Source of the DNA: Proteus hauseri ATCC 700826 | GTDB lineage: Bacteria; Pseudomonadota; Gammaproteobacteria; Enterobacterales; Enterobacteriaceae | NCBI RefSeq assembly: GCF_001654965.1 | Contig: NZ_LXEV01000023.1 | Span: forward strand, 62,001-126,000 | Direction of reading: 5' to 3' | Length of the DNA stretch: 64,000 nucleotides | Part shown: positions 35,634-45,782 of the stretch, piece after piece | Numbering within the stretch: position 1 is the first letter of the stretch | Layout of the letters: each line of letters starts with the position of its first letter | Notes under the pieces: model-generated | What the model saw: the letters and a program-made list of their open reading frames with translations, nothing else | Database searches by the model: none | What the model was told of the DNA's origin: nothing | Made by a program: the position numbers and the translations under genes

Positions 35634-38266
35634 TCTGACTCACTCCCTAAATCTGATAGGCTTTTCTCTAACCACTCTTCCAATTGCGATCCAAAACGTA
35701 AACTTCGCCATAATTGAAAGACATTTTCTTCGTGATGATAATTTAAATTCACTTGTCGTCGCTTATCTTCTAATGGATTGGTTCCTTGTATTTCTGCTTC
35801 TAAAATCAACTCACCTAAATTACTTAAATTGACTCTCGTCCAAGAACGACTTATTTCTAAATAACGCAACCATGCAATAGCTACACCTGCCGACATGTTG
35901 CTGTCATCTATTGAATCAACAAAATCCTTATCAAGCCTCAAGGTTAAATAAGACGAGTTGGCTAACCAACCATTTTTAATAATCCATTGATTATTATTTA
36001 TATAAAATGGGAATTCACCACTTACTTTGCCTGATGCTGCAAGTTGGGTCACTTTTAATAAAGTAAATAAATGGCTAAGTTCAATATTATCTAATGAAAT
36101 AATTGCCTCTTCCTGTTGTGGGATAGCTAATTTTTTCATTGAAAGAGTGCCTTCTAACATCGCTAGTTTTACGTTAGACAAGACTAACGGCTTTGTTTCG
36201 GTGGCTGGATAAAATCCCTGAAGGTCAGCGGTAATATCAGTCACTTCAAATAAATTATTAATTCGTTTAATTCTCAGTTGAACTGGCTGCTTAACACCTA
36301 ATTGCCATTCATCACCCTGTAAACGCCAAGGCAGAATAAAATCTAATCCTTCTAACACACCATCTTTTAGCCACATTCCACCTTGTTTTACAACTAAATG
36401 TCCACCAGCAACTAATCCTTGCTCTGGTGCAATAGAGAAGCCAGCTTGAGTATAAAATTCACCTTTATCTAGCGTAATACCTAATTCTGCAGGTAATAAA
36501 GATTGAAATGCATTAATTGCTTGTGAAGGCCAACGCATTTGACCTCTTAATCGCGCCCCATCCCAACGTGTATTTATTGCAATTGGTCCGATATTGGGTT
36601 TAGCGCTTATTTCACCTTTTAGATTAAAATTAAAAGGTGACTCACCATTAACTGTTGCAATAAAATCTGTTTTATCTAAAAAACCACCAGAAGGAAAAGA
36701 AACACGTTGGCTTGTTAATTTTAATTTCCCATCAAAAGCTGGTTTCTTATCATCCCGTAACCAACGAAATGGACTTAATAATGTTAACCTTGGCGCAGTC
36801 ATTGTGGTGTTTTGATATTTTAAAACATCAAAACCAGTGTTTAAAGTTTCAAAACTGACAGTCTTGTCCCGCCAATAACCTGTACCCGCAATATCCCAAC
36901 GGGCTTTTAATGGTAATAGATCACCCTCTCCCCAATAACGCCATTGCCAATTTCCATTATCAGGCAAGAAATGTTCCGCTTTACCATCAAAGTGAATACG
37001 ATAATCCCCCCAAATTGAATCTTGAGCCACTACAATGGCATTTAAACGGCCATTAAATCCTTGAGATGAAAATGTTGTACCCGCCAGAGGCAACCTTGCA
37101 TCTTTGATAGTTAATGTTTCAGTTAAAGGCCCTTTAAACCGTAATAAAGAGCCTGATAGAAACTCAATCGTTGGATCACTTAACATTCCTGTTATTTTTA
37201 CTGGTAATTGTGCATTGGCTTGCATTAATTCTTTATTTACAACACCGGTTATCTGAATAGGGATTTGTGCATCTAATAAGTCAATTGGCGTTTCTGGTAT
37301 AGAGATAACTAAATTACCTTTTCCTGCTCGCCCTTCTGTCATCATATTCAGTCGTGCAGTTAATCGTAAATTAGCTAAACCTTCTTGCCACTGAGCTAGA
37401 TTAATATCAACACCTCCACGTAATGGTTGATCTAATCCAAACCACTCCCAACGCCCTTTTTTAATAGTAATATTCTTAGCATCGACATGCCAAGGAAGCA
37501 GCATTAATGCTTGTCCACCACCTTGCTCCGCTAACGATAATGTCCCCTCATTTCCTTTCCACTCTCCGACAAAAACAAGCGGATTTGTATAATGAGAGGT
37601 TAATAGAGTGGCGTTAATTGAGCCATTTTCAGGTAATGAAGCAATATCGAGTGGTAATGCTATTTCAGCCGCAAGTTCAATATTATTATCATCAGGTAAA
37701 TTTACTTTAAAGTGTTGAATATCTAGCCATTGGTTATCACGAATAAATAGGCGGATTTCAGCTTTATCACCTTGATAAATGATTGAGCGCCCATTCTTTT
37801 CACTTGTTAAATTTAACGAGCCTTGATAGTCATCATAGCCTTTCAATAATACACTTTGAATATTAATAGAAAGTGCTGGAATGGATGCTAATAACGTTTG
37901 TAATTCAAGAGGTGCTTGTGCCGTTTTCTCTTTTTCTATTGCTGATAATTGAGAAAAACACTGCTCATCAAGCATCAAATTGTGGCTACTAAATTGAAAA
38001 TGGTCTGTTTGCTGTTTTTTATATTGAAAAACAAAACCATCAATATTAGCTAATATGCAACTTTCACTTTTTAATGAAATATTATCAATTGAAAGGCCTA
38101 TTTGTTGTAATTTAGGCTGAGTTAGCGTAAGGGATATCCCTTCTGGTAAATAAGATTTTGCAACAACAGGCAACCAATGAGGAATCGTTACCCATAACGC
38201 AGTGCCAATGATACCTGCACTAAGCAGTATGGTACCTGTCCATTTGATTGTTTTTTTTAACAACAC
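35630..38266 (-). CDS. ydbH: YdbH, AsmA-like intermembrane lipid-bridge protein
   Basis: An 878-residue protein close to the E. coli length. One N-terminal transmembrane helix (about residues 7-27) is followed by a long periplasmic beta-rich body of the AsmA-like type, forming a hydrophobic groove. It is redundant with TamB and YhdP in phospholipid delivery to the outer membrane in E. coli. It leads the ydbH-ynbE-ydbL operon and is divergent from ldhA, as in other enterics. Confidence 0.95.
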   Translation of the reverse strand: MLLKKTIKWTGTILLSAGIIGTALWVTIPHWLPVVAKSYLPEGISLTLTQPKLQQIGLSIDNISLKSESCILANIDGFVFQYKKQQTDHFQFSSHNLMLDEQCFSQLSAIEKEKTAQAPLELQTLLASIPALSINIQSVLLKGYDDYQGSLNLTSEKNGRSIIYQGDKAEIRLFIRDNQWLDIQHFKVNLPDDNNIELAAEIALPLDIASLPENGSINATLLTSHYTNPLVFVGEWKGNEGTLSLAEQGGGQALMLLPWHVDAKNITIKKGRWEWFGLDQPLRGGVDINLAQWQEGLANLRLTARLNMMTEGRAGKGNLVISIPETPIDLLDAQIPIQITGVVNKELMQANAQLPVKITGMLSDPTIEFLSGSLLRFKGPLTETLTIKDARLPLAGTTFSSQGFNGRLNAIVVAQDSIWGDYRIHFDGKAEHFLPDNGNWQWRYWGEGDLLPLKARWDIAGTGYWRDKTVSFETLNTGFDVLKYQNTTMTAPRLTLLSPFRWLRDDKKPAFDGKLKLTSQRVSFPSGGFLDKTDFIATVNGESPFNFNLKGEISAKPNIGPIAINTRWDGARLRGQMRWPSQAINAFQSLLPAELGITLDKGEFYTQAGFSIAPEQGLVAGGHLVVKQGGMWLKDGVLEGLDFILPWRLQGDEWQLGVKQPVQLRIKRINNLFEVTDITADLQGFYPATETKPLVLSNVKLAMLEGTLSMKKLAIPQQEEAIISLDNIELSHLFTLLKVTQLAASGKVSGEFPFYINNNQWIIKNGWLANSSYLTLRLDKDFVDSIDDSNMSAGVAIAWLRYLEISRSWTRVNLSNLGELILEAEIQGTNPLEDKRRQVNLNYHHEENVFQLWRSLRFGSQLEEWLEKSLSDLGSESE

Positions 38267-38415
38267 ATCGTATTCCTTTTAAACAAACCAGAATCATCCA
38301 CTTATCTCGTTAAAATCGTTTATAATAATAGTATTAATTTCTTTCATATTGAGGATGGATAATTCTTGATTTTCCAGCCTCAGAATAAAAATTTAATCAA
38401 AGTAGAGAAGACTAG

Positions 38416-39414
38416 ATGAAAATCGTTTCTTATAGTACTAAACATTATGATCAGAAACACATGGAATGGGTTAATCAGCATAATGGATATCACTATGATA
38501 TCGAATATTTTGATTTTAATTTAACTGAACAGACAGCAAAAAATGCCATTGGTGCTGATGCTGTGTGTATTTTCGTCAACGATGATGCAAGCCGCCCTGT
38601 TTTACAAGAGCTTGCCAGTTTAAATATTCGTATTCTTGCATTACGTTGTGCTGGATTTAATAATGTAGATCTTCAAGCTGCAACTGAATTAGGAATAACT
38701 GTTGTACGTGTTCCTGCTTATTCTCCCGAAGCAATAGCAGAGCACGCAGTAGGCATGATGCTCTCTTTAAATCGTCGTATTCACCGCGCTTACCAACGCA
38801 CTCGCGATGCTAATTTCTCGTTAGAAGGATTAACGGGTTTTAATATGCATAACCGTACCGCAGGTATTATTGGCACAGGTAAAATAGGTTTAGCGACTCT
38901 ACGTATTTTAAAAGGATTTGGCATGAAATTACTTGCCTTTGATCCTTATCCAAATCAAGCCGTATTAGATTTAGGTGCCGAGTATGTTGATTTAGCAACA
39001 CTGTATGCTAATTCTCATGTTATTTCTTTGCACTGTCCATTAACTGCAGATAATCATCACTTGCTTAATGAGTCAGCTTTTTCACAAATGAAAGATGGCG
39101 TGATGATTATCAATACCAGTCGCGGTGCTTTAATAGATTCTGCGGCTGCAATTAATGCATTAAAACAAGGTAAAATAGGTGCATTAGGTATGGACGTTTA
39201 TGAAAATGAACGTGACCTCTTTTTTGAAGATAAATCAAACGATGTTATTCAAGATGATATCTTCCGCCGCCTTTCTTCTTGTCATAATGTATTATTTACA
39301 GGCCATCAGGCATTTTTAACTGAAGAAGCCTTGATCAGTATTAGTGAAACAACCTTACATAATATTAAAGAAGTTGTTAACGGCGTTGAATGTATTAATC
39401 AAATAAAAGCTTAA
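38416..39414 (+). CDS. ldhA: Fermentative D-lactate dehydrogenase
   Basis: NADH-dependent reduction of pyruvate to D-lactate during fermentation. It has 332 residues. The NAD motif GTGKIG lies near 153, the catalytic Arg in NTSRGAL near 236, Glu in DVYENE near 264, and His in TGHQAF near 296: the 2-hydroxyacid dehydrogenase set. The start ATG follows AGAGAAGA. Divergent from ydbH. Confidence 0.97.
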   Translation: MKIVSYSTKHYDQKHMEWVNQHNGYHYDIEYFDFNLTEQTAKNAIGADAVCIFVNDDASRPVLQELASLNIRILALRCAGFNNVDLQAATELGITVVRVPAYSPEAIAEHAVGMMLSLNRRIHRAYQRTRDANFSLEGLTGFNMHNRTAGIIGTGKIGLATLRILKGFGMKLLAFDPYPNQAVLDLGAEYVDLATLYANSHVISLHCPLTADNHHLLNESAFSQMKDGVMIINTSRGALIDSAAAINALKQGKIGALGMDVYENERDLFFEDKSNDVIQDDIFRRLSSCHNVLFTGHQAFLTEEALISISETTLHNIKEVVNGVECINQIKA

Positions 39415-39470
39415 TAAACGGCCAGTTAAGATTAAAGCTATGCTATTTGTATAAGATATATTTTCAAAAT

Positions 39471-39520
39471 AAAAAATCCCCTTTCATTTAGCATTACTTA
39501 CTTTGAAAGGGGATTTTTTT
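39471..39520. terminator. Bidirectional terminator between ldhA and the MCP gene
   Basis: AAAAAATCCCCTTTCA pairs with TGAAAGGGGATTTTTT, a perfect long stem with tails. Confidence 0.92.
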
Positions 39521-39546
39521 ATTGTATTACTAACAAATAACAACTT

Positions 39547-41148
39547 TTATTTTTTATCTTTTTCAGTAGATATCGACTCAATAACACCACGGGTATAGGT
39601 GTCTTGATTATCTTCTTCTACTTTAAATTGTGCGACTAAGTCGGCAAGTTGATGTGCTTCGTCATCCATATTCGCAGTAATAGCTGCAGATTCTTCAACT
39701 AATGCCGCATTTTGCTGTGTGACTGTATCCATTTCGCTCACTGCCATCGCTATTTGGTTAATTCCCATACTCTGCTCATTAGAAGCAAGGGCAATTTGCT
39801 GCATAAAATCATTCACCTGTGTAATTGTTGTTACAATCTCAGTCATAGAGCGACCGGCTTGAGCGACTTGCTGTGAGCCTACTTGAACTTTATTAACAGA
39901 ATGAGTGATTAATTCATTTATCTCTTTTGCCGCATCAGCACTTCGACTTGCTAGATTACGCACTTCAGCAGCAACAACCGTAAATCCTCGCCCTTGTTCG
40001 CCCGCTCTTGCTGCTTCTACTGCGGCATTCAATGACAAAATATTTGTTTGGTTAGCGATACTATTAATAATGTCATTAATATCTGAAATTTTCTTCGCAC
40101 TTTCAGAAATAGAAGACATTGTTTCTACCACACTATCCATCACTGTTTCGCCATTTTGTGCTGAACTTGTCGCGGTTAATGCTAGTTTGCTTGCTTCACG
40201 TGAGTTATCTGCATTTTTCTCAACCGTTGTTTTAATCTGTTCCATACTTGCAACAGTTTCTTGTAATGCACTCGCTTGTTCTTCAGTTCGTGAAGAAAGG
40301 TCGGTATTTCCTGTTGCTATCTCACTCGCACTAACACTAATTGTATTAACTGCATTTTTAACTGATGAGATCATATGACTCAATGAGTTTTTCATCTTAT
40401 TCATTTCATTGAATAATTGTCCAAATTCATTGGTACCATGATTATCAACTCTCATACTGAGATCACCTTGACTCATTTTACTGAAGATATTAATTAAGAT
40501 CCTAATATTGCCAATAAAACTATGTGAGAACCAACGTAATATAAAGATAAATAAGATAATAACGATAACACCCGCTATAGTTGCCATAATCATAAGGCGC
40601 TGCTGTGATGTTTTCGCAATCTCGATATAATTATTTTCAATGCTGTTAGCTAATGCGTAATAAGTCATCGTAATATCATTAAGTTCATCCATTTTAGCAC
40701 TAGCGGAATGGGTACTTAATTCACCTTTACGCAATTTATCAAGCGCACCACTAAAAATATCAAGAAGTTCATCAAATCGTTTTGTCATTTCATCTGTTAA
40801 CTCACGCCCTTCCACTGTGAGTTTTTCGGCATCAGCCCAGCGATGAATTTCTTCACGAGTGACTTCAATATACTCGGCGGTTTGATGAAAATATTTTGCC
40901 GAGGGTTTTTCATTAACTCTTAACTGTCCATCAAGACCATTAATGTTAGCTCGGATAACAGCCATTTGATAACGCGCTTTACCCATAAGCAACATTTGCT
41001 GGCTTAAATTGCTTGATGAAACAAAGTTATTATAAGATCGAGTGGATGCATCATAACTAAAATAAATGATGCTCATAATAAGTGTGAATAAAATGGCCAG
41101 CATGACCTTTACGGTCTTTTCTATACTGATGTTCTTAAACATGGTCAT
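39547..41148 (-). CDS. Methyl-accepting chemotaxis protein
   Basis: Chemoreceptor of 533 residues. TM1 lies at about 12-31 and a four-helix periplasmic sensor domain at about 35-185. TM2 lies near 188-207, followed by a HAMP linker. The cytoplasmic signalling hairpin has its tip at SLNAAVEAARAGEQGRGFTVVA. Methylation-helix residues flank it. There is no C-terminal NWETF pentapeptide, so it is a low-abundance type needing help from another receptor for methylation. The ligand is unknown. A possible FliA-type promoter lies 156 bases upstream. Confidence 0.93.
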   Translation of the reverse strand: MTMFKNISIEKTVKVMLAILFTLIMSIIYFSYDASTRSYNNFVSSSNLSQQMLLMGKARYQMAVIRANINGLDGQLRVNEKPSAKYFHQTAEYIEVTREEIHRWADAEKLTVEGRELTDEMTKRFDELLDIFSGALDKLRKGELSTHSASAKMDELNDITMTYYALANSIENNYIEIAKTSQQRLMIMATIAGVIVIILFIFILRWFSHSFIGNIRILINIFSKMSQGDLSMRVDNHGTNEFGQLFNEMNKMKNSLSHMISSVKNAVNTISVSASEIATGNTDLSSRTEEQASALQETVASMEQIKTTVEKNADNSREASKLALTATSSAQNGETVMDSVVETMSSISESAKKISDINDIINSIANQTNILSLNAAVEAARAGEQGRGFTVVAAEVRNLASRSADAAKEINELITHSVNKVQVGSQQVAQAGRSMTEIVTTITQVNDFMQQIALASNEQSMGINQIAMAVSEMDTVTQQNAALVEESAAITANMDDEAHQLADLVAQFKVEEDNQDTYTRGVIESISTEKDKK

Positions 41149-41303
41149 ATTCCATCAAAATATACAGGTGTTTTTTATCTGCACATTTGTAAGATATTGG
41201 AATACCCTCTAATACAAAAAGAGTATTCCCTGGTGTAAATAAAATAAGATTAAAAGTCATTCATTAGAATATAGAGACAGTTTGAATACTGCCCATATCT
41301 ATA

Positions 41304-41331
41304 ATGTCGGTAATTTTTACAAAAAACTTTA
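41304..41331 (-). promoter_or_regulatory. Possible sigma-28 (FliA) promoter for the MCP gene
   Basis: On the minus strand TAAAGTTT is followed, with spacing one base longer than ideal, by ACCGACAT, which resembles GCCGATAA at five of eight positions. Flagellar control of an MCP gene would be normal. Confidence 0.4.
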
Positions 41332-41587
41332 GGGTGTAGTGAAATATATTTTTTATTTATGAAATAAACACTTCATTTAACTTCCCAGCAAAAAATTAGT
41401 TATATAATATCCTGCTATGCCCATGATTTTACTCATAAAAAGATAAGTCATTAATTATTTTTTAGTTTTAGTTCTTTTCTTATTCAATTTAAATTTAATA
41501 TGCAAATAGGTATAAATACCTAATTAGGTTAATTATATTAATCATAGTGACCATTGAAAATCAAATAAAGTTTATTATTAATTTCCA

Positions 41588-41628
41588 AAAAAATAAGGTG
41601 GTTTCTTATAACCACCTTATTTTATTAT
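41588..41628. terminator. Terminator after the NUDIX gene
   Basis: AATAAGGTGGTT pairs perfectly with AACCACCTTATT, with A- and T-rich flanks. Confidence 0.9.
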
Positions 41629-41651
41629 TAATTCAATTTTATTCTTATTTA

Positions 41652-42137
41652 TTAAGAAAGCTTAATAAAATTTTGTTTTAATAATTTCTCTGTCAGTTCA
41701 ATAAGTCTTATCACATTTTCAGGGGTTTCTTTTGTTTTAAGTTCAGCCAAAGTCAGCCAATGAAAAGAATTATTGGTTAATTTACTATGCAGTAATGGGC
41801 GACAGAGATAAATCATATCAATATGATAGTGAAACCCTTCTTTTTTATCATTAATGGGCTCTTTTAAAATAGCCAGAGGTTTAATAAGCTCAACGACATC
41901 TTTGTTCACCAAATTAAGCGCTAATTCAGGCTGATAACTAAGACATTCGCATTGCAACCCTGTTTCTTCTTTTATCTCTCTTAAAGCTGCATCTTGTGGT
42001 TCTTCATTTTCTTCAATATGCCCACCAGGTGGTAACCAGCACGCTATTTTAGGGTGAAAGTGAAATAAAAATTGCCCTTTTTTATTAAATACAATACCAG
42101 TAGCAGTAAAATGGCTTTTTATATTATTTAACTCCAT
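41652..42137 (-). CDS. NUDIX hydrolase
   Basis: A 161-residue Mg2+-dependent hydrolase of nucleoside diphosphate-X compounds. The Nudix box is complete: G-x5-E-x7-REIKEETGL at about residues 38-60 (GGHIEENEEPQDAALREIKE). Nothing in the rest fixes the substrate. It lies 54 bases downstream of a TetR-family gene on the same strand and may be co-transcribed with it. Confidence 0.88.
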   Translation of the reverse strand: MELNNIKSHFTATGIVFNKKGQFLFHFHPKIACWLPPGGHIEENEEPQDAALREIKEETGLQCECLSYQPELALNLVNKDVVELIKPLAILKEPINDKKEGFHYHIDMIYLCRPLLHSKLTNNSFHWLTLAELKTKETPENVIRLIELTEKLLKQNFIKLS

Positions 42138-42191
42138 CTGTTATTACCTTTTGTTTTACTTATTAAAATGTTATAGCCATTTCATATTCTG

Positions 42192-42821
42192 CTATTTAAG
42201 CTTGTTTTCTTGCTTTACTCGATTTGATGCTTGCTTTATTCCAGCTAAAAAATCTGCAAATATAGCTTTAAAATCGTTACATGCATCTTCTGGTAATGTC
42301 GCTTCATTTTTTAAGTTAATAGAAATATGTGTAACAAAACCATAAATAAGATTAACAACAATGGCGGGTGAATAAGTGTCAATTTCCTTTCGTTCAAAAA
42401 GAGCATTAACACAAGATTGAATTCGAGGAATAAGAATATTTGCATCTATTTCATCCCACTCTTTCCAACCCAGTACTGAAATAATATCTTGTAAAGGGAT
42501 CAGCTCATTTTTATGCTGATAGATATGATCGACACAAAGTGAAAAAATTTCTTTTAGCTCAATCCATTTATCTTCATTAACAGGAATTTTTGTTAATTTT
42601 TCAACAGCGCACTCAACCTGTAAAAGATAGCACTCTTTTAATAGCGCCTTTTTATTACTGAAATGATGATAAAATGCACCTTTAGTTACTCTTGCATAAC
42701 GTGATATTTCATCAATGGAAACATCGTAATAGCCTTGATTTACAAATAAATATTGAGCTGCTTCGATTAAAGCGGTGCGTGTTTGTTCTGAATTCTCTTG
42801 TTGCCGCGATTTTATTTCCAT
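42192..42821 (-). CDS. TetR-family transcriptional regulator
   Basis: A 209-residue repressor-type protein. The N-terminal HTH spans about residues 10-56, with LFVNQGYYDVSIDEISRYARVTKGAFYHHFSNKKALL-type TetR sequence (helix-turn-helix at ISRYARVTKGAFYHHF). The C-terminal ligand-binding domain is unassigned. The ATG at 42821 is chosen for its AAGGG seven bases upstream; a start at 42845 would fall inside the palindrome. It is divergent from the Rob-like gene with a shared operator between them, so it probably represses itself and that gene. Confidence 0.9.
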   Translation of the reverse strand: MEIKSRQQENSEQTRTALIEAAQYLFVNQGYYDVSIDEISRYARVTKGAFYHHFSNKKALLKECYLLQVECAVEKLTKIPVNEDKWIELKEIFSLCVDHIYQHKNELIPLQDIISVLGWKEWDEIDANILIPRIQSCVNALFERKEIDTYSPAIVVNLIYGFVTHISINLKNEATLPEDACNDFKAIFADFLAGIKQASNRVKQENKLK

Positions 42822-42837
42822 GATAAAACCCTTAAAA

Positions 42838-42852
42838 CATACCATAAGTATG
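42838..42852. promoter_or_regulatory. Palindromic operator between tetR-like and rob-like genes
   Basis: CATAC-CATAA-GTATG is a perfect 5-bp inverted repeat in the 91-base divergent gap, placed 16 bases from the TetR-type start. TetR-family operators commonly have this form. Confidence 0.5.
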
Positions 42853-42912
42853 TAATAATATATGGGTATCAGTTTTGTGTAAACTGTACAAAATATTTTT
42901 CAGGAAATTATC

Positions 42913-43827
42913 ATGTCATCTCAGTACAATGGGCTTATCCCTTCCAATTCTTTATCCTCATTTAATATAGAAATTATCAAGGAATTACTTCTCTGGATTG
43001 AGGTGAATCTGGAAAAGCCGTTGTTACTTGACGATGTTGCAATTAAATCCGGCTATACAAAATGGCATTTACAGCGTGTTTTTAAACAAGCCACAGGATT
43101 AACCCTTGCATCTTATATTCGCGGGCGACGTCTTACCAAAGCAGCAACTGAATTACGTTTAACTAAACTACCGGTGCTAACTATCGCATTACGTTATCAG
43201 TTCGATTCTCAGCAATCTTTCACTCGCCGATTTAAAGCAATATTTGGCGTAACTCCAACTGAATATCGTAGAATAGATATCTTATGTGGCGATAATTTTC
43301 AGCCGCCAATAAACTTTGCAGTTACTGATTTACCGATCCCCAAAATAATGGATTTACCAGAAAGCGATGTTTATGTAATGCAATATCAATATTTCTGCTC
43401 CATTGAAGATATTGGCAAGTTACACGAAGAGATCCGTCATCAATTTTGGAATGATTTTTTACTGTATACCGATAAAAACTTTACTGAAAGTACCGTACTT
43501 ATTTCTTATCAACCAAATACTGAGCGTAAAAATAAGATCCAAATTGATTATGAAATTGGTTTACGTGACTTAACCCATTTTACAAAAACAGGTGGATTTA
43601 GAAAAAAACGTATTCCAGCAGGTCGTTATGTCAGATTCCAGTTTAAAGGAACGCTAGAAGAATATAAGCAATTTGCGATGAAAATCTATTTTTATACATT
43701 ACCTGCTTTAGGTTTATGTCGCCGCCTAGGCGCTGATATTGAAAATTATATTTGTATAGAAACGGATATTGATTTAACGAAATTACCTAAAACATTAGAA
43801 ATTGACTACTATGTTCCTATACATTAA
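42913..43827 (+). CDS. Rob-like AraC/XylS-family activator
   Basis: A 304-residue protein with an N-terminal two-HTH AraC domain and a C-terminal GyrI-like effector domain, the Rob architecture. DDVAIKSGYTKWHLQRVFK and IALRYQFDSQQSFTRRFKAIFG closely resemble Rob (GYSKWHLQRMFK; FDSQQTFTRAFK). Rob/MarA/SoxS activate efflux and stress genes. The adjacent divergent TetR-family gene and shared palindrome suggest that this copy is controlled locally and not constitutively. It may be a paralogue and not the orthologue of Rob, so I assign no symbol. Confidence 0.85.
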   Translation: MSSQYNGLIPSNSLSSFNIEIIKELLLWIEVNLEKPLLLDDVAIKSGYTKWHLQRVFKQATGLTLASYIRGRRLTKAATELRLTKLPVLTIALRYQFDSQQSFTRRFKAIFGVTPTEYRRIDILCGDNFQPPINFAVTDLPIPKIMDLPESDVYVMQYQYFCSIEDIGKLHEEIRHQFWNDFLLYTDKNFTESTVLISYQPNTERKNKIQIDYEIGLRDLTHFTKTGGFRKKRIPAGRYVRFQFKGTLEEYKQFAMKIYFYTLPALGLCRRLGADIENYICIETDIDLTKLPKTLEIDYYVPIH

Positions 43828-43838
43828 TACTTGGTTTC

Positions 43839-43866
43839 AATAGCCTGATTTACCCAGGCTATTTTT
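43839..43866 (+). terminator. Terminator after the Rob-like gene
   Basis: AATAGCCTG pairs with CAGGCTATT, followed by TTTAATTTT. Confidence 0.9.
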
Positions 43867-43928
43867 AATTTTAGTCTATCTAATCCCCTATTTTACTATC
43901 CTGTGACTTTCTACTAAATAAGGTAACT

Positions 43929-44843
43929 ATGCGCATTTCATCGCTATTATTATTCTCAGCGCTATTTATACAACCTATTGTGAGCTACGCAGATATTTCC
44001 ACACATCAATTAACACGTGAAGATGGAAGTGACATCCACTATTACATTGATAAACGCGGCGAAAACAATAAAACCCTGTTAGTGCTTCTGCAAGGCTCAG
44101 ATTGTAATAGTATTAAAAATAATACGTTTATTCAGGAAACTTTTGGTCAATGGCTACCTGATAGCGATATTTTGATGGTAGAAAAATATGGTATTACAGC
44201 GCAGTTGCCCTATCTTAAAAATTACGACGAACGTAAAGATTGCCCTTTAGAATACATGTTAAAAGACAATCCGACACAACGTACTAATGACTATTCAGCA
44301 GTGCTAGATAAATTATCGCCATATTATCCTAACCTAGTGTTAGTTGGCGGCAGCGAAGGTGCAATAATGGTTCACCTCATTATTGACCGGCGTAACGACA
44401 TTAAAGCGGGTATAGCATTAAATGGTGGAGGACGCTTTTTTATCGATGATGTTATTTATAATATTCGTCATACAACACCGTTAGAATACGTTAAAGAGGC
44501 GACAGAAGGTTTTCAACAATTTGCCATTAGTGCTAAAAACAATGAGCTAGATAATGACCAAATAATCAGTGAGCATGGTAAATCATGGTGGCACCAATTT
44601 TTATCTATCGATTTACAAGCAGTCATGCAAAAAAATAATCACACTCCCGTTTTAATTGTTCAAACACTAAACGATATTAATGTAGATGTTGATGCATTTG
44701 ATCAATTAAGCCGTAATATCCAGCAATCTAATATTCAATTTATGAGTTATAAACAGTTAGATCATGGTTTTTATGGAATAGATGGCTTACGCCATACTGA
44801 TGAAATTATTAATATGATGAAACAGTGGTATGCCAAACAATAA
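43929..44843 (+). CDS. Exported alpha/beta hydrolase-like protein
   Basis: A 304-residue protein with a signal peptide (cut near SYA, residue 21). The nucleophile elbow reads GGSEGA (about residue 140), and a late DHGFYG near 278 may supply the His. An early Cys pair (LLQGSDCNSI and KDCPLEYM) may form a disulfide in the periplasm. The substrate is unknown. It lies downstream of the Rob-like gene but behind a terminator. Confidence 0.7.
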   Translation: MRISSLLLFSALFIQPIVSYADISTHQLTREDGSDIHYYIDKRGENNKTLLVLLQGSDCNSIKNNTFIQETFGQWLPDSDILMVEKYGITAQLPYLKNYDERKDCPLEYMLKDNPTQRTNDYSAVLDKLSPYYPNLVLVGGSEGAIMVHLIIDRRNDIKAGIALNGGGRFFIDDVIYNIRHTTPLEYVKEATEGFQQFAISAKNNELDNDQIISEHGKSWWHQFLSIDLQAVMQKNNHTPVLIVQTLNDINVDVDAFDQLSRNIQQSNIQFMSYKQLDHGFYGIDGLRHTDEIINMMKQWYAKQ

Positions 44844-45085
44844 AAATAGTACTAAAACATAACTGATCTTCATATTCATCATAAAAAGTATTGTTTCGTT
44901 TTTTAATAACAATGCTTTTTATTTTATTGTTCGAAAAATGCTTTGACACTCTGCACTTGCCAATTTTTTCAAGACACCTACTCTTTAAGGTAAGTATAAC
45001 TATCCAATGACTGATATAGCTCAGATATGCTAAAGCGTCATTTGTGTATAATGATAATATTCTCTCTTCTAGGTTTAGGATAAGA

Positions 45086-45736
45086 ATGGAAAGTAATAAT
45101 TCGCTTTTACGTCTTGATAAAATCGGCTATCAAATAGATAACAAAACTATTCTTGATAATATTAATTTTTCGCTGGAACCTGCTGAATTTAAGCTTATCA
45201 CAGGTCCTTCTGGTTGTGGAAAAAGCACCCTACTAAAGATTATTTCATCACTGTTATCACCAACGAATGGTACGCTATTTTTTGAAAACAAAGATTATTT
45301 AACGATGTTGCCAGAATCATATCGCCAACAAGTCTCTTACTGTACCCAAACACCCATGCTATTTGGCAGTACTGTTTATGATAATTTGCAATTTCCTTAT
45401 TTCTTACGAAAGCTGGCAGTTGATGAAAAAAAGATCATCGCTGATCTAGATTATTTTGGTTTACCAAATTCAATAGTAAAAAAAAGCATTAATGAATTAT
45501 CAGGCGGTGAACGCCAACGTATTTCATTAATAAGAAATCTGCAATTTATACCTAAGGTCTTATTATTAGACGAAATAACTAGTGCTTTAGATGAAGATAA
45601 TAAGGCGAAGGTAAACGACACTATTCACACATATGTAAAAGAGCAAAAACTTGCCGTTTTATGGGTGACTCATGATCAGAATGAAATAAAACATGCTGAT
45701 GATGTTATTCACTTACCTTCACATTCTGGTACTTAA
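45086..45736 (+). CDS. fetA: Iron export ABC transporter ATP-binding subunit FetA
   Basis: ATPase of the FetAB system, which protects against iron and peroxide stress by exporting iron. It has 216 residues from the ATG at 45086, which has AGGATAAG just upstream and aligns with the E. coli start. Walker A is GPSGCGKST near 37, the signature LSGGERQ near 133, Walker B LLLDEIT near 156, and the H-loop THD near 191. fetB follows 46 bases later. Confidence 0.95.
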   Translation: MESNNSLLRLDKIGYQIDNKTILDNINFSLEPAEFKLITGPSGCGKSTLLKIISSLLSPTNGTLFFENKDYLTMLPESYRQQVSYCTQTPMLFGSTVYDNLQFPYFLRKLAVDEKKIIADLDYFGLPNSIVKKSINELSGGERQRISLIRNLQFIPKVLLLDEITSALDEDNKAKVNDTIHTYVKEQKLAVLWVTHDQNEIKHADDVIHLPSHSGT

Positions 45737-45782
45737 TCTCACTCTTTTGAAAAAATTTTTAATTGTGAATTAATGCATTTTT

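Larger units (their letters stand above)
41149..41651. promoter_or_regulatory. Intergenic region upstream of the MCP gene
   Basis: No gene seen. It holds a sigma-28-like promoter facing the MCP gene and the terminator of the NUDIX gene; the rest is featureless AT-rich DNA. Confidence 0.5.
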
